A DNA stretch of 64,000 nucleotides from Yoonia vestfoldensis SKA53 (lineage in GTDB: Bacteria; Pseudomonadota; Alphaproteobacteria; Rhodobacterales; Rhodobacteraceae), in the NCBI RefSeq assembly GCF_000152785.1, contig NZ_CH672414.1, positions 401,615 to 465,614 on the forward strand, read 5' to 3'. A program made the position numbers and the translations under genes. Position 1 is the stretch's first letter. Each line of letters starts with the position of its first letter. Of this stretch, positions 1 to 9,240 are shown in pieces. Under the pieces are notes generated by a model. The model did no database searches, was not told the origin of the DNA, and saw only the letters and a list, made by a program, of their open reading frames with translations.

Positions 1-468
1 CTGGTTTTCGTGCCGATCCTATTGGTGGCGATGACGATCCTATGGGTACTGACCGGCAAGTTGAGCCGTATGCAGGTGTTCACTGCTTTCATGGTGATCT
101 TTTTCGGCGGGCTGACGGCGTATTTCAACGACGAGCGTTTTTTCAAAATGAAAACCACCATCGTTTATGGGGCCATGGCGGGGCTTTTGGGGATCGGTCT
201 GTTGCGCGGGCAGAGCTATCTGCAGTTCGTGATGGAAGAATTCCTGCCGATGCAGCGCGCAGGATGGATGATTTTCACCAAACGGCTGGCCTTTATCTTT
301 GTCGTGCTGGCCATCGCTAACGAAATCATCTGGCGCACCCAATCGACCGAAACCTGGGTCAAGTTGGAAACCTTTGCCTTTCCGGCCGTGCTGTTCTTGT
401 TCTTGTGGGTCCAGATCATCGGCTTGCAAAAGTACCTGATCGAAGACCCGCAGCAATCCAAGGACTGA
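1..468 (+). CDS. yciB: Septation protein A / inner membrane protein YciB, 5' truncated by window edge
   Basis: This is a very hydrophobic protein with several membrane helices. Features typical of the YciB/IspZ family are the early FNDERFFKMK segment followed by a membrane stretch, the FMEEF-like loop (here VMEEFLPM) and WIIFTKR-like residues (WMIFTKR). The reading frame is open to base 1, and the GTG at position 10 lies inside the first membrane segment, so the true start is outside the window. About 150 residues are visible and the family is usually 180-210. The protein is an inner-membrane factor linked to envelope integrity and septation. The next gene starts behind a riboswitch and is a separate transcription unit. 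Confidence 0.85.
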   Translation: MVFVPILLVAMTILWVLTGKLSRMQVFTAFMVIFFGGLTAYFNDERFFKMKTTIVYGAMAGLLGIGLLRGQSYLQFVMEEFLPMQRAGWMIFTKRLAFIFVVLAIANEIIWRTQSTETWVKLETFAFPAVLFLFLWVQIIGLQKYLIEDPQQSKD

Positions 469-510
469 CGCCACCCATTGACGTGGGCGATGCTGCGGCC
501 TATGCCAGAC

Positions 511-570
511 GCCGTGGTGATTTGTTTCCGGATTGCAGGCCACGTAAAACATTCTGCTAAAAAGGTGGCG
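511..570 (+). promoter_or_regulatory. SAM-II riboswitch upstream of metZ
   Basis: The stretch carries the SAM-II (metA motif) signature. P1 is formed by CGTGG at 513-517 and CCACG at 540-544. The GATTGCAGGCCACG block is followed by GTAAAACATTCTGCTAAAAAGG, whose GCTAAAAAGG core belongs to the pseudoknot strand. Established knowledge: SAM-II RNAs bind S-adenosylmethionine and repress methionine biosynthesis genes such as metZ/metX in alphaproteobacteria. The motif sits 67 bases before the metZ start, which fits that role. I recognised it by eye and did not run a covariance model. Confidence 0.85.
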
Positions 571-580
571 GGTTTCATAG

Positions 581-612
581 CCCCGATACCTTTGCCGGTG
601 TCGGGGTTTTTT
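581..612 (+). terminator. Intrinsic terminator between riboswitch and metZ
   Basis: CCCCGATACC (581-590) pairs fully with GGTGTCGGGG (597-606), with one G-U pair, across a 6-base loop. Six T residues follow (607-612). It lies between the SAM-II aptamer and the metZ start, so it can act as the expression platform: SAM binding would favour termination before the gene is reached. Confidence 0.8.
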
Positions 613-636
613 GATGCGCCACGGGCGCGAGGGCAG

Positions 637-1806
637 ATGATGAGTGACTGGAACAAACGCACCAAGGCGGTGCATCACGGCATCCGGCGCAGCCAGTATG
701 GCGAGGTCAGCGAAGCAATCTTCATGACGCAAGGCTTTGTCTATGACAGCGCCGAAGCCGCCGAGGCGCGGTTCATCAAGGCGGGTGCGGATGAATTCAT
801 CTATGCCCGCTATGGCAACCCGACCGTGGCCATGTTCGAAGACCGAATCGCCGCATTGGAAGGCACCGAGGACGGCTTTGCCACTGCGTCTGGCATGGCG
901 GCCGTGCATGGAGCGCTTGCCGCGATGCTCAAGGCCGGTGATCACGTTGTCTCGGCGCGCGCGCTGTTCGGATCGTGCCTGTATATCTTGCAAGAGGTGC
1001 TGACCCGTTTCGGGGTTCAGGTAACATTCGTTGACGGCACTGATCTGGCTGCATGGCAGGCCGCGATCCGGCCCGACACCAAGGTGGTGTTTTTCGAAAG
1101 CATCTCGAACCCTACGCTGGAAGTTGTCGATATCAAGGCGGTTGCCGATCTGGCGCATGCCCATGGCGCGACGGTGATCGTGGATAATGTATTTTCGACG
1201 CCGGTATTTTCGGATGCGGTGGCTTTGGGCGCGGATGTGATCATCTATTCCGCGACCAAACATATCGACGGGCAGGGGCGGGCCTTGGGTGGGGTGATCC
1301 TTGGGACGCGCGATTTCATCCGCGGCACGGTTGAACCTTTTATGAAACATACCGGCGGGTCGATGTCGCCGTTCACGGCCTGGCTGATGCTCAAGGGGCT
1401 GGAAACCATGGAATTGCGCGTGCGCGCGCAGGCGGCCAGCGCGCAGCATATCGCGCAGGCACTGGCGGCTGATGGCACGCTGCGGGTGATCTATCCGGGT
1501 CTGGCTGATCATCCGCAACATGCGCTGACAATGGCGCAGATGGGGGCGGGCGGCACCGTGATGGCGATTGACGTAGGCAGCAAGGATGCGGCATTTGCGC
1601 TGCTCAACCGATTGGAAATATTCACGATTTCCAATAATCTGGGCGATGCAAAATCAATCGTCACCCATCCTGCGACGACAACGCATCAGCGGCTTGATGC
1701 TGCCACCAAGCTGGAGCTGGGGATCACCCCTGGGTTGATCCGTTGCAGCATCGGTCTGGAAGATCCCGATGATCTGTTGGCCGATCTGCGCGCGGCAATC
1801 GGGTAA
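637..1806 (+). CDS. metZ: O-succinylhomoserine sulfhydrylase
   Basis: This PLP-dependent enzyme of the Cys/Met metabolism family makes homocysteine from O-succinylhomoserine and sulfide in methionine biosynthesis. Visible family marks are YARYGNPT near the N-terminus, the TASGMAAV segment, the ESISNPTLEV block and the PLP-lysine motif SATKHIDGQGRALGG. The C-terminal half has the SLGDAKS-like element (here NLGDAKSIVTHPATTTH). About 389 residues is the normal length. The frame stays open further upstream, but the ATG pair at 637/640 follows a GAGGGC Shine-Dalgarno and gives the usual N-terminus. The gene is controlled by the SAM-II element and terminator ahead of it. Confidence 0.93.
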   Translation: MMSDWNKRTKAVHHGIRRSQYGEVSEAIFMTQGFVYDSAEAAEARFIKAGADEFIYARYGNPTVAMFEDRIAALEGTEDGFATASGMAAVHGALAAMLKAGDHVVSARALFGSCLYILQEVLTRFGVQVTFVDGTDLAAWQAAIRPDTKVVFFESISNPTLEVVDIKAVADLAHAHGATVIVDNVFSTPVFSDAVALGADVIIYSATKHIDGQGRALGGVILGTRDFIRGTVEPFMKHTGGSMSPFTAWLMLKGLETMELRVRAQAASAQHIAQALAADGTLRVIYPGLADHPQHALTMAQMGAGGTVMAIDVGSKDAAFALLNRLEIFTISNNLGDAKSIVTHPATTTHQRLDAATKLELGITPGLIRCSIGLEDPDDLLADLRAAIG

Positions 1807-2016
1807 TACCGCGAACAAGGCTGGCGTATTGCGGGCATTTCCGGCAGGCTTGCGGTGCGACCCACGGCCTGGATGGGTGTGGCTTTTTGCGGCAAAGGTG
1901 ATGTGGGGATGTCTGACCTTCGTGCCGATTTGTTACAATTCTGCCGCATCATGTCTGGACATGCGCCGCAGCTGCGCCATCTTCGCAAGGCGGATGCACC
2001 ACAAGAGGGTTTCGAT

Positions 2017-3117
2017 ATGAATATCCACGCACGCGACATGGATCGCCAGCCCACAAGGTCCGATGCCGAGGCAGCGTTGGCGCTTTTGCGGCGCTGGGCG
2101 GGTGATGTCAGCCCCGAAGAAGTGGCGACGCTTGACCCTTTGGTGTCGCGTCTGATCCCCGGACAGGAAGTGTCGAACTACCCCGCACTTGCCCGCGCCT
2201 ACCCCGAGGATTTCGCGGTGGACGAGGCCTATAAGGCGTCGATGCCCGATCTGCAGAACGGGCCGTCAAGCTTGATCCGCGGTGCCAAGCAGCAAATCCA
2301 GCATGTCGGCATTTCCAACTTTCGCCTGCCCATAAGGTTCCGCACCCGCGACAATGGCGATCTGACGCTGGAAACTTCGGTGACCGGCACCGTGTCGCTA
2401 GAGGCGGAAAAGAAGGGCATCAACATGTCCCGCATCATGCGGACATTTTATAAACATGCCGAGGAAACATTCAGCTTTGAAGTGATCGAGCGCGCGCTGG
2501 ATGCTTATAAATCCGACCTCGACAGTTTCGATGCACGCATCCAGATGCGGTTCAGCTTTCCGATGAAGGTGCAAAGCCTGCGCTCGGGGCTGCAAGGCTA
2601 TCAATATTATGATATCGCGCTGGAACTGGTCGAAAGTGCGGGTGTGCGCAAAAAGATCGTGCATCTGGATTATGTCTATTCATCCACCTGCCCCTGTTCG
2701 CTGGAATTGTCCGAACATGCCCGCCAGTTCCGCGGGCAATTGGCGACACCACATTCGCAACGGTCCGTCGCGCGGATTTCGGTGCTGGTCGAAGACGGGC
2801 CGATCCTGTGGTTCGAGGACCTGATCGAACGCGCCCGTGCCGCCGTGCCGACCGAAACCCAGGTGATGGTCAAGCGCGAGGATGAGCAAGCCTTTGCCGA
2901 GCTGAACGCCGCCAACCCGATCTTTGTCGAAGACGCGGCGCGTCTGTTCACCGAACAATTGCAGCTGGAACCGCGCGTGTCCGATTTCCGCGTGATCGCC
3001 AGCCATCAGGAAAGCCTGCACAGCCATGACGCCGTGTCGGTCCTGACCGAGGGGGCGACCTTTGCGACCGAAAGCCTTGACCCGCGATTGTTTGCCTCGC
3101 TTTTCCACGTTGGTTAA
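2017..3117 (+). CDS. folE2: GTP cyclohydrolase FolE2 (type IB)
   Basis: Converts GTP to 7,8-dihydroneopterin triphosphate, the first step of folate synthesis, using the metal-flexible type IB fold rather than the zinc enzyme FolE. The protein is about 366 residues. It shows the family segment YSSTCPCSLELSEHARQ, including the catalytic cysteine region, and a conserved C-terminal ASHQESLHSHDA block. I chose the ATG at 2017 because it follows GAGGG and matches the family N-terminus; the frame is open upstream to about 1855 without family resemblance. The 210-base gap from metZ argues for an independent promoter. Confidence 0.9.
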   Translation: MNIHARDMDRQPTRSDAEAALALLRRWAGDVSPEEVATLDPLVSRLIPGQEVSNYPALARAYPEDFAVDEAYKASMPDLQNGPSSLIRGAKQQIQHVGISNFRLPIRFRTRDNGDLTLETSVTGTVSLEAEKKGINMSRIMRTFYKHAEETFSFEVIERALDAYKSDLDSFDARIQMRFSFPMKVQSLRSGLQGYQYYDIALELVESAGVRKKIVHLDYVYSSTCPCSLELSEHARQFRGQLATPHSQRSVARISVLVEDGPILWFEDLIERARAAVPTETQVMVKREDEQAFAELNAANPIFVEDAARLFTEQLQLEPRVSDFRVIASHQESLHSHDAVSVLTEGATFATESLDPRLFASLFHVG

Positions 3118-3228
3118 CGCGCGTAGGGTGGGTCTTGACCCTCCTTACAACCAGCCCTTGAAGCCCCCCGCGCCCGCGCATAGTGTCGGGCGAATTGATG
3201 AAGTCGGACATCCGTCCAGCAGAGAGGC

Positions 3229-3855
3229 ATGAACATGCAAGACCCCGTACAAACCTATATGAACCTTGTTCCCATGGTCGTGGAACAGACCGCGCGTGGC
3301 GAGCGTGCCTATGACATCTTTTCGCGCCTGCTCAAGGAACGGATCATCTTTCTGAACGGCCCTGTCCACGACGGGATGAGCCAGCTGGTCGTCGCCCAAT
3401 TGCTGCATCTGGAATCGGAAAACCCGAAAAAAGAAATCAGCATGTATATCAACAGCCCCGGTGGCGTGGTGACATCCGGCCTGTCGATCTATGACACGAT
3501 GCAATATATCAAACCCAAGGTCAGCACGCTGGTGATCGGGCAGGCCGCGTCCATGGGGTCGCTGTTGTTGACTGCGGGCCATCCCGGCATGCGCTTTTCG
3601 CTGCCCAACAGCCGCGTCATGGTGCATCAGCCATCGGGTGGCTATCAGGGGCAGGCGACGGATATCATGATCCATGCCGCCGAGACCCAGAAGCTCAAGA
3701 CACGGTTGAATGAAATCTATGTCAAGCACACTGGCCAGCCGCTGAAAAAGGTCGAAACCGCCCTTGAGCGCGACAATTTCATGTCACCCGAAGAAGCCAA
3801 AGAGTGGGGCCTGATCGACGAGATCGTGGTCAACCGCGAAAAATCATCCGAGTGA
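3229..3855 (+). CDS. clpP: ATP-dependent Clp protease proteolytic subunit
   Basis: Serine protease subunit that forms the tetradecameric chamber working with ClpX or ClpA. The 208-residue protein has the complete catalytic triad: Ser108 in GQAASMGS, His133 in HQPSGG and Asp182 in ERDNFMS. The N-terminal [23 protein letters not shown] block is characteristic of the family. An AGAGAGG-like ribosome site precedes the ATG at 3229. clpX follows after 136 bases, the usual order in alphaproteobacteria. Confidence 0.97.
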   Translation: MNMQDPVQTYMNLVPMVVEQTARGERAYDIFSRLLKERIIFLNGPVHDGMSQLVVAQLLHLESENPKKEISMYINSPGGVVTSGLSIYDTMQYIKPKVSTLVIGQAASMGSLLLTAGHPGMRFSLPNSRVMVHQPSGGYQGQATDIMIHAAETQKLKTRLNEIYVKHTGQPLKKVETALERDNFMSPEEAKEWGLIDEIVVNREKSSE

Positions 3856-3922
3856 TCTGATGTCATTCACCACAGTGAAAAAGTGACCCTGAAACTGGTC
3901 ATTTTGACATTGTAGACCTTGG

Positions 3923-3955
3923 CGGGCTGTCCTAGTGTCGACACAGGGCAGCCCG
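3923..3955 (+). terminator. Strong hairpin between clpP and clpX
   Basis: CGGGCTGTCCT (3923-3933) pairs with AGGGCAGCCCG (3945-3955), with one G-U pair, around an 11-base loop that is itself near-palindromic (GTGTCGACAC). Only a weak TTCATGTTTT tail follows. A TTGACA hexamer lies just upstream at 3904-3909. The hairpin is therefore either a leaky terminator/processing site after clpP or a leader structure of clpX; the sequence alone does not decide. Confidence 0.5.
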
Positions 3956-3991
3956 TTCATGTTTTACGGGCCACAGGCCAAGAGGGTTGAT

Positions 3992-5257
3992 ATGGCGACG
4001 ACGACCGGAAATGACAGCAAGAACACGCTTTACTGCAGCTTTTGCGGCAAAAGCCAGCATGAGGTACGCAAGCTGATCGCCGGTCCGACTGTGTTCATCT
4101 GCGATGAATGTGTCGAACTCTGCATGGATATCATCCGCGAGGAAACCAAGGCATCTGGCCTGAAATCCGGTGAAGGCGTGCCGACACCCTCGGACATCTG
4201 CGCTGTTCTTGACGATTATGTGATCGGGCAGGTCCATGCCAAGCGTGTGCTTTCCGTGGCCGTGCATAACCACTACAAGCGCCTGAACCACGCCGATAAA
4301 TCCGATATCGAACTGGCGAAATCTAATATCATGCTGATCGGGCCGACCGGCTGTGGCAAAACGCTCTTGGCACAAACGCTGGCGCGGATTCTGGACGTGC
4401 CTTTCACGATGGCCGATGCCACCACCCTGACCGAGGCCGGTTATGTCGGTGAAGACGTCGAAAACATCATCCTGAAATTGTTGCAGGCTTCTGAATATAA
4501 CGTCGAACGTGCGCAGCGCGGGATCGTCTATATCGACGAGGTCGACAAGATTACCCGCAAATCCGACAACCCCAGCATCACCCGCGATGTGTCGGGCGAA
4601 GGCGTGCAGCAGGCCCTTTTGAAGATCATGGAAGGCACTGTCGCATCCGTGCCGCCGCAGGGCGGGCGCAAGCATCCGCAGCAGGAATTCCTGCAGGTGG
4701 ACACGACCAATATCTTGTTCATCTGTGGCGGGGCTTTTGCCGGTCTGGACAAAATCATTGCGCGCCGCAGCAAAGGGTCCGGCATGGGCTTTGGCGCGGA
4801 CGTCAAAGACGTGGACGAACGTGGTATCGGCGAAGTGTTTCAGGATCTCGAACCAGAGGATTTGCTGAAATTCGGCCTGATCCCCGAATTCGTTGGTCGT
4901 CTGCCGGTGATCGCCACGCTGACCGATCTGGACGAAGACGCGCTGATCACCATTCTGACCAAGCCCAAGAACGCCTTGGTCAAGCAATATCAGCGCCTGT
5001 TCGAGCTGGAAAACACCAAGCTGACCTTTACTGATGACGCGCTGACCGCGATCGCCAAGCGCGCGATCAAGCGTAAGACCGGCGCGCGTGGGTTACGCTC
5101 GATCATGGAAGGCATCCTGCTCGACACGATGTTCGACCTGCCCGGCATGGACACCGTGACCGAGGTTGTCGTGAACGAAGAGGCGGTGACATCCGACGTG
5201 CAGCCTTTAATGATCCACGACGATGTGAAGAAAAAAGAACCCGCGACTGCGGGTTAA
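3992..5257 (+). CDS. clpX: ATP-dependent Clp protease ATP-binding subunit ClpX
   Basis: AAA+ unfoldase that recognises tagged substrates and feeds them to ClpP. The 421-residue product has the N-terminal C4 zinc-binding domain (CSFC and CDEC), Walker A GPTGCGKT, the GYVG pore loop, Walker B VYIDEVDK and the sensor-2 region GARGLRSI. Start choice: the ATG at 3992 follows AAGAGGG and gives the standard [24 protein letters not shown] N-terminus; the frame is open about 57 bases further upstream. It lies directly downstream of clpP. Confidence 0.97.
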   Translation: MATTTGNDSKNTLYCSFCGKSQHEVRKLIAGPTVFICDECVELCMDIIREETKASGLKSGEGVPTPSDICAVLDDYVIGQVHAKRVLSVAVHNHYKRLNHADKSDIELAKSNIMLIGPTGCGKTLLAQTLARILDVPFTMADATTLTEAGYVGEDVENIILKLLQASEYNVERAQRGIVYIDEVDKITRKSDNPSITRDVSGEGVQQALLKIMEGTVASVPPQGGRKHPQQEFLQVDTTNILFICGGAFAGLDKIIARRSKGSGMGFGADVKDVDERGIGEVFQDLEPEDLLKFGLIPEFVGRLPVIATLTDLDEDALITILTKPKNALVKQYQRLFELENTKLTFTDDALTAIAKRAIKRKTGARGLRSIMEGILLDTMFDLPGMDTVTEVVVNEEAVTSDVQPLMIHDDVKKKEPATAG

Positions 5258-5264
5258 AACGCCA

Positions 5265-5313
5265 CTGCCGGTGGCCCCGATCCGTGGGAGCCGCCGGCAG
5301 GATATATCTTTTT
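5265..5313 (+). terminator. Terminator after clpX
   Basis: CTGCCGGTGGC (5265-5275) pairs with GCCGCCGGCAG (5290-5300), with one T-G wobble, followed by a T-rich tail that includes five T residues. It lies 8 bases after the clpX stop codon and ends the clpX transcript. Confidence 0.7.
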
Positions 5314-5394
5314 AAACAAGATGGGACGGGGTGCGCCTGCTGGACCTTTGGCGCACGATAGGGCATGAAAGCCGCAGTTTACCGGAGACGCATC

Positions 5395-5778
5395 ATGGGC
5401 CTTGGTCAGTCAATCAAACGTATCTTTACCTGGTGGGATGGTCAGACCTATGGCACCCAGCTATGGACATCGCGCAAGGGTGTGCGCGTGGGGCAAGATG
5501 CGCAGGGCAATATCTATTATCACAACGCCGACGACAGCCGCCGCTGGGTGATCTACAACGGCGAAATCGAAGGGTCGCGGGTCAGCCCTGAATGGCATGG
5601 CTGGCTGCATCACACATGGGATGAACCCCCGACCGAGGCACCTTTGCCGCGCAAGTCTTGGGAAAAGCCGCATCAGCCAAACCTGACCGGCACGATGGCG
5701 GCCTATGCGCCTGCAGGATCTATCCGTCATGTGGCCCCCGCCACGCGCAAGGATTACGACGCCTGGACCCCCGAATAG
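5395..5778 (+). CDS. NADH:ubiquinone oxidoreductase subunit NDUFA12 family
   Basis: Accessory subunit of respiratory complex I found in alphaproteobacteria and mitochondria. The 127-residue protein has the family features [17 protein letters not shown], the G.NIYYHN(A)[18 protein letters not shown] block and the [12 protein letters not shown] motif, with PHQPNLTGT near the end. The ATG at 5395 follows GGAG and is preferred over an upstream in-frame start at 5365. A secreted DUF2155 protein follows after 4 bases, so the two are probably co-transcribed. Confidence 0.92.
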   Translation: MGLGQSIKRIFTWWDGQTYGTQLWTSRKGVRVGQDAQGNIYYHNADDSRRWVIYNGEIEGSRVSPEWHGWLHHTWDEPPTEAPLPRKSWEKPHQPNLTGTMAAYAPAGSIRHVAPATRKDYDAWTPE

Positions 5779-5782
5779 GGCG

Positions 5783-6178
5783 ATGAAGCGGCTGTCAGCC
5801 ATATTGGCCTGCCTGCTGCTGGCCGCCCCCGCGCCCGCGCAAGAGATGCTGTCAGGCATCGGCGCTGACATCCGCATTCTGGACAAGCTGACCGGCGCTG
5901 TCACCGATCTGGAGGTGTCCAACGGGCAGACCGACAATGTCGGCGCTTTGTCGGTCACGCTTGGTGACTGCCGGTATCCGGCCGAAAATGTTGCAAGCGA
6001 AGGCTATGCCGCGCTGGTGATCCATTACCGCGCTGAGGTGGCGCCGATCTTTGCGGGCTGGATGCTGGCGTCATCACCGGCGCTGAACGCGCTGGACCAT
6101 CCGCGTTATGATGTCTGGGTTCTGCGCTGTATCACGTCGCTGGGCGCTGGCACCGCGCCCGTGAATCGCGCGGATTGA
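5783..6178 (+). CDS. DUF2155 domain-containing exported protein
   Basis: 131-residue protein with a clear Sec signal peptide (MKRLSAILACLLLAAPAPAQ). The mature part matches DUF2155, including LDKLTGAVTDLEV, a conserved cysteine in LGDCRYP and the closing HPRYDVWVLRC. Function is unknown; the family is periplasmic in alphaproteobacteria. It is coupled to the NDUFA12 gene, a constant neighbour in Rhodobacterales. Its 3' end overlaps the convergent aat gene by 73 bases. Confidence 0.82.
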   Translation: MKRLSAILACLLLAAPAPAQEMLSGIGADIRILDKLTGAVTDLEVSNGQTDNVGALSVTLGDCRYPAENVASEGYAALVIHYRAEVAPIFAGWMLASSPALNALDHPRYDVWVLRCITSLGAGTAPVNRAD

Positions 6179-6750
6179 CCGACCGCCGCCGCCAGCATCC
6201 TGTGATATTGCGCGCGGGTGATTTCCACAGCACCAAGGCTGGCCAGATGCGGCGTCAGGAATTGCGTGTCAAACAGGGTAAAGCCGCCACTGCGCAGGTT
6301 GTGCAGCAGATAGGCCAGCGCGACCTTTGACGCATCAGTGGCGCGGCTGAACATGCTTTCCCCGAAAAACGCAGCCCCGATGCGGATGCCATAGACGCCG
6401 CCGACCAGCTGTGCATCTTGCCAGACCTCAACGGCATGGGCATGGCCCTGGTCGTGCAGTGTGATCGACAGGTTGCGGATACTGGGGTTGATCCAGGTTT
6501 CTGCCCGGTCAGCGCAGCCATCGACGACATCGGCAAAGGCCGTGTCGAAACTGACCCGAAACCCGCCCCGCCGGATGGTGCGCGTCAAACTGTGACTGAT
6601 GTGAAACCGGTCCAGCGGGAAGATACCCCGCCGGCGCGGATCGACCCAGAAAACGTCTGGGTCGTCGCGGCTTTCGGACATTGGGAACACCCCCAGACGA
6701 TAGGCTTGCAGGACAAGCGCAGGCGTCAGGGGAAGATCCGCGTTTTGCAC
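6106..6750 (-). CDS. aat: Leucyl/phenylalanyl-tRNA--protein transferase
   Basis: Adds Leu or Phe to N-terminal Arg/Lys of proteins, creating N-end-rule degrons for ClpS-ClpAP. The 214-residue product shows the family signatures AYRLGVFPM, WVDPRRRGIFPLDRFHISHSL, ETWIN, VGGVYGIRIGAAFFGESMFSR and FTLFDTQFLTPHLASLGA. The likely start is a GTG at 6750, one base after the accC stop, which suggests translational coupling. The 3' end runs antisense to the last 73 bases of the DUF2155 gene. Confidence 0.93.
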   Translation of the reverse strand: MQNADLPLTPALVLQAYRLGVFPMSESRDDPDVFWVDPRRRGIFPLDRFHISHSLTRTIRRGGFRVSFDTAFADVVDGCADRAETWINPSIRNLSITLHDQGHAHAVEVWQDAQLVGGVYGIRIGAAFFGESMFSRATDASKVALAYLLHNLRSGGFTLFDTQFLTPHLASLGAVEITRAQYHRMLAAAVGQSARFTGAVPAPSDVIQRRTQTS

Positions 6751-6751
6751 G

Positions 6752-8098
6752 TCAGGACAGGTGTGTTTCCAGCCAATGTTCCAGCCAGTGGATGTTGTAA
6801 TCCCCCGACTGCACCGCAGGTTCGGCCAGCAGCGCATGGAACAATGGGATGGTCGTGTCCACACCATCGACGATCAATTCACCCAAGGCGCGCCCCAGAC
6901 GGGCCAGCGCCTCTGGCCGGTCGCGGCCATGCACGATCAGCTTGCCAATCAGGCTGTCGTAATAGGGCGGGATCCGGTAGCCATCATAGAGTGCCGAATC
7001 CATCCGCACGCCCAAGCCGCCGGGCGCGTGATATTGCGTGATCGTGCCGGGGCAGGGCGTGAAATTGGGCAGCTTTTCGGCGTTGATCCGCACCTCGATG
7101 GCATGGCCGTTGATGCGCAGATCGTCCTGCGTAAACGACATCGGCAGGCCAGAGGCCACGCGCAGCTGTTCGCGCACCAGATCGACGCCAAAGATCGCCT
7201 CGGTCACCGGATGTTCGACCTGCAGGCGCGTGTTCATCTCGATAAAATAGAATTCATCGTTTTCGAACAGGAATTCGATCGTGCCTGCGCCGATATAATT
7301 GATCGCGGCCACGGCATCGGCGCAGACCTTGCCGATACGCGCGCGCAGTTCGGGCGTGATGACCGGACCGGGGGCTTCTTCGAATACCTTTTGGTGGCGC
7401 CGTTGCAGCGAACAATCACGCTCGCCCAGATGGACAGCATTGCCCTTGCCATCGCCGAAGACCTGAATTTCGATGTGGCGCGGCGTGGTCAGGTATTTTT
7501 CGATATAGACTTCGTCATTGCCAAAGGCGGCCTTGGCTTCGGCACGTGCGCCATGAAATGCTTTTTCCATATCAGCGGCGGTCAGGGCCACCTTCATGCC
7601 GCGCCCACCGCCACCGGCTGTGGCCTTGATGATCACGGGATAGCCGACTTCCTCGCCCACGCGCTGCGCGTCTTTCAGGGTCGGCACGCCGCCGTCAGAT
7701 CCGGGCACGCAGGGGACGCCAAGTGCCTTCATCGTGTCTTTGGCGGTAATCTTGTCGCCCATAATGCGGATATGTTCGGCTGTGGGGCCGATAAAGGTCA
7801 GACCATGGTCTTCGACCGCTTGCACAAAGGCCGCGTTTTCCGACAAAAAGCCATAGCCCGGATGGATCGCCTGTGCGCCGGTGATTTCACAGGCCGAGAT
7901 GATCGCAGGAAACGACAGATAGCTTTGCGCCGATGACGGGGGGCCGATGCAAATCGCCTCGTCGGCCATGCGCACATGCATCGCGTCGCTGTCAGCGGTG
8001 GAATGGACGGCAACGGATTTCACGCCCATTTCGCGGCAGGCGCGCACGACCCGCAGGGCGATTTCGCCGCGGTTCGCAATCAGGATTTTTTCAAACAT
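6752..8098 (-). CDS. accC: Acetyl-CoA carboxylase, biotin carboxylase subunit
   Basis: ATP-dependent carboxylation of biotin on AccB, the first half-reaction of malonyl-CoA synthesis. The 448-residue protein has the N-terminal [16 protein letters not shown], the ATP-grasp glycine loop [12 protein letters not shown], and the catalytic segments [12 protein letters not shown] and [14 protein letters not shown]. The length is standard. It follows accB by 8 bases and leads into aat, forming an accB-accC-aat operon. Confidence 0.97.
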   Translation of the reverse strand: MFEKILIANRGEIALRVVRACREMGVKSVAVHSTADSDAMHVRMADEAICIGPPSSAQSYLSFPAIISACEITGAQAIHPGYGFLSENAAFVQAVEDHGLTFIGPTAEHIRIMGDKITAKDTMKALGVPCVPGSDGGVPTLKDAQRVGEEVGYPVIIKATAGGGGRGMKVALTAADMEKAFHGARAEAKAAFGNDEVYIEKYLTTPRHIEIQVFGDGKGNAVHLGERDCSLQRRHQKVFEEAPGPVITPELRARIGKVCADAVAAINYIGAGTIEFLFENDEFYFIEMNTRLQVEHPVTEAIFGVDLVREQLRVASGLPMSFTQDDLRINGHAIEVRINAEKLPNFTPCPGTITQYHAPGGLGVRMDSALYDGYRIPPYYDSLIGKLIVHGRDRPEALARLGRALGELIVDGVDTTIPLFHALLAEPAVQSGDYNIHWLEHWLETHLS

Positions 8099-8106
8099 CG
8101 CAGCCT

Positions 8107-8592
8107 CTATTCGATGATGACAAGAGGTGCGCCATATTCGACCGCGCCGCCATCTTCGACCAGAATGCGCCGGACCGTGCCAGCGCGCGGAGCGGGGATA
8201 TGGTTCATCGTTTTCATCGCTTCGATGATCAGAATCGTGTCGCCTTCGCGCACTGTCTGCCCGATGGCCACGAAGGGCGCGGCGGTTGGTTCGGGTGCCA
8301 TGTAGACGGTGCCGACCATCGGCGATGTCACGGCACCTGGATGGTTGGCGGGGTCGACATTGGTGCTGGCGGCGGGGGCCGCAGCGGCGGCAGGTGCGGC
8401 GGTCATCGCTGTAGCAGCGGGCGCGCTGGCCTGAACCATTGTTTGCGTGTGACGGCTGACGCGCACGTTCAGGCTGTCATTTTCGCCGTAGTCCCGCTTG
8501 ACCTGCAATTCCGTCAGGTCGTTCTGGCGCAGCAATTCTGCCAGCGCCTGGATAAAGCTGACATCGCTATCGTGGGAGGTTTTATTGCTCAT
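8107..8592 (-). CDS. accB: Acetyl-CoA carboxylase biotin carboxyl carrier protein
   Basis: Carries the biotin used by AccC and carboxyltransferase. It is 161 residues with three parts: an N-terminal dimerisation-type segment ([19 protein letters not shown]), an Ala/Pro-rich flexible linker, and a biotinyl domain with the EAMKTMN biotinylation motif. The ATG at 8592 follows GAGGAAC; an upstream in-frame ATG at 8622 lacks family similarity. Confidence 0.96.
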   Translation of the reverse strand: MSNKTSHDSDVSFIQALAELLRQNDLTELQVKRDYGENDSLNVRVSRHTQTMVQASAPAATAMTAAPAAAAAPAASTNVDPANHPGAVTSPMVGTVYMAPEPTAAPFVAIGQTVREGDTILIIEAMKTMNHIPAPRAGTVRRILVEDGGAVEYGAPLVIIE

Positions 8593-8725
8593 TTGTTCCT
8601 CGGCCCGTTGCCCATGGTTCAACGCCCGCTTGTTGCGGGCTTTTCACATCCTGCCTGCTTATAGGGTAAGCGGGCCATGGTGGGAAGCGGCAGAGGCGCA
8701 AAATGCGCAACCTTGCGTCAACGAC

Positions 8726-9049
8726 TTACAATTTCTGCGGGCGGTCTTGCGTGGCGGGTTGCGCCATGATGTCGTCATCTGGCTTGTCTGCGGGCAACAT
8801 CGGCACGCCGTAGGGGCGCAGGATTCGGTCATCTGGCAGGATTTCGGCAGGGTCTTCGGCAAAGCTGCTGTCAAGCCGTGCGGCGACCGCCTGTGCCACG
8901 AAGGGGCGTTCTGGTGGCAGCGTGGCTGAACCCTGCGCCGATCTGACCGGTGCGACCAAGGTATCAGGCAACTGCCGCTGTTGCGCGGTATAGGGCATTG
9001 CAGCGGGTGCTGTCGGCGTCAGGTGTAAAGACGGGTCCATGGCGTTCAT
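8726..9049 (-). CDS. Hypothetical protein, proline-rich, unknown function
   Basis: 107 residues, rich in Pro and Ala, with no membrane segment or signal peptide and no domain I recognise. The C-terminus is acidic (PADKPDDD). It precedes accB on the same strand with a 133-base gap. An alternative start is the ATG at 9040. It may be a lineage-specific gene; the coding call rests on an uninterrupted frame and position. Confidence 0.45.
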   Translation of the reverse strand: MNAMDPSLHLTPTAPAAMPYTAQQRQLPDTLVAPVRSAQGSATLPPERPFVAQAVAARLDSSFAEDPAEILPDDRILRPYGVPMLPADKPDDDIMAQPATQDRPQKL

Positions 9050-9240
9050 CCATCAATGGGATACTGTGCCCATAGAATCCGCCTTGAAACTTACCAAGGC
9101 GTTAACGGGCCAAAGCCGAATATCTTGGATTTGAACCAATTGCGCAGGCAGGGTTGTCATAGCATCGGTTGCGCGTAGTAAATCTTGTAAAAGAAATCCT
9201 GACGTTCCAGATTGGCGCGGCCACAGCCGGACAGGACCAG

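Noticed and set aside
40..1521. A 493-codon open frame on the minus strand opposite metZ
   Set aside because: Arg/His/Gly-rich translation with no family resemblance, lying antisense to a clear metZ; a by-product of high GC coding.
1917..1960. A Zur box in front of folE2
   Set aside because: Only a half-site (TTGTTACAAT) is seen; no convincing palindrome.
3932..4987. A 351-codon minus-strand frame opposite clpX
   Set aside because: Antisense to the highly conserved AAA+ domain; composition is atypical for a protein.
5238..5255. Hairpin AACCCGC/GCGGGTT across the clpX stop as a clpX terminator
   Set aside because: Its T run is on the minus-strand side; the real plus-strand terminator follows at 5265.
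6761..7936. A 391-codon plus-strand frame opposite accC
   Set aside because: Antisense shadow of accC with no recognisable motif.
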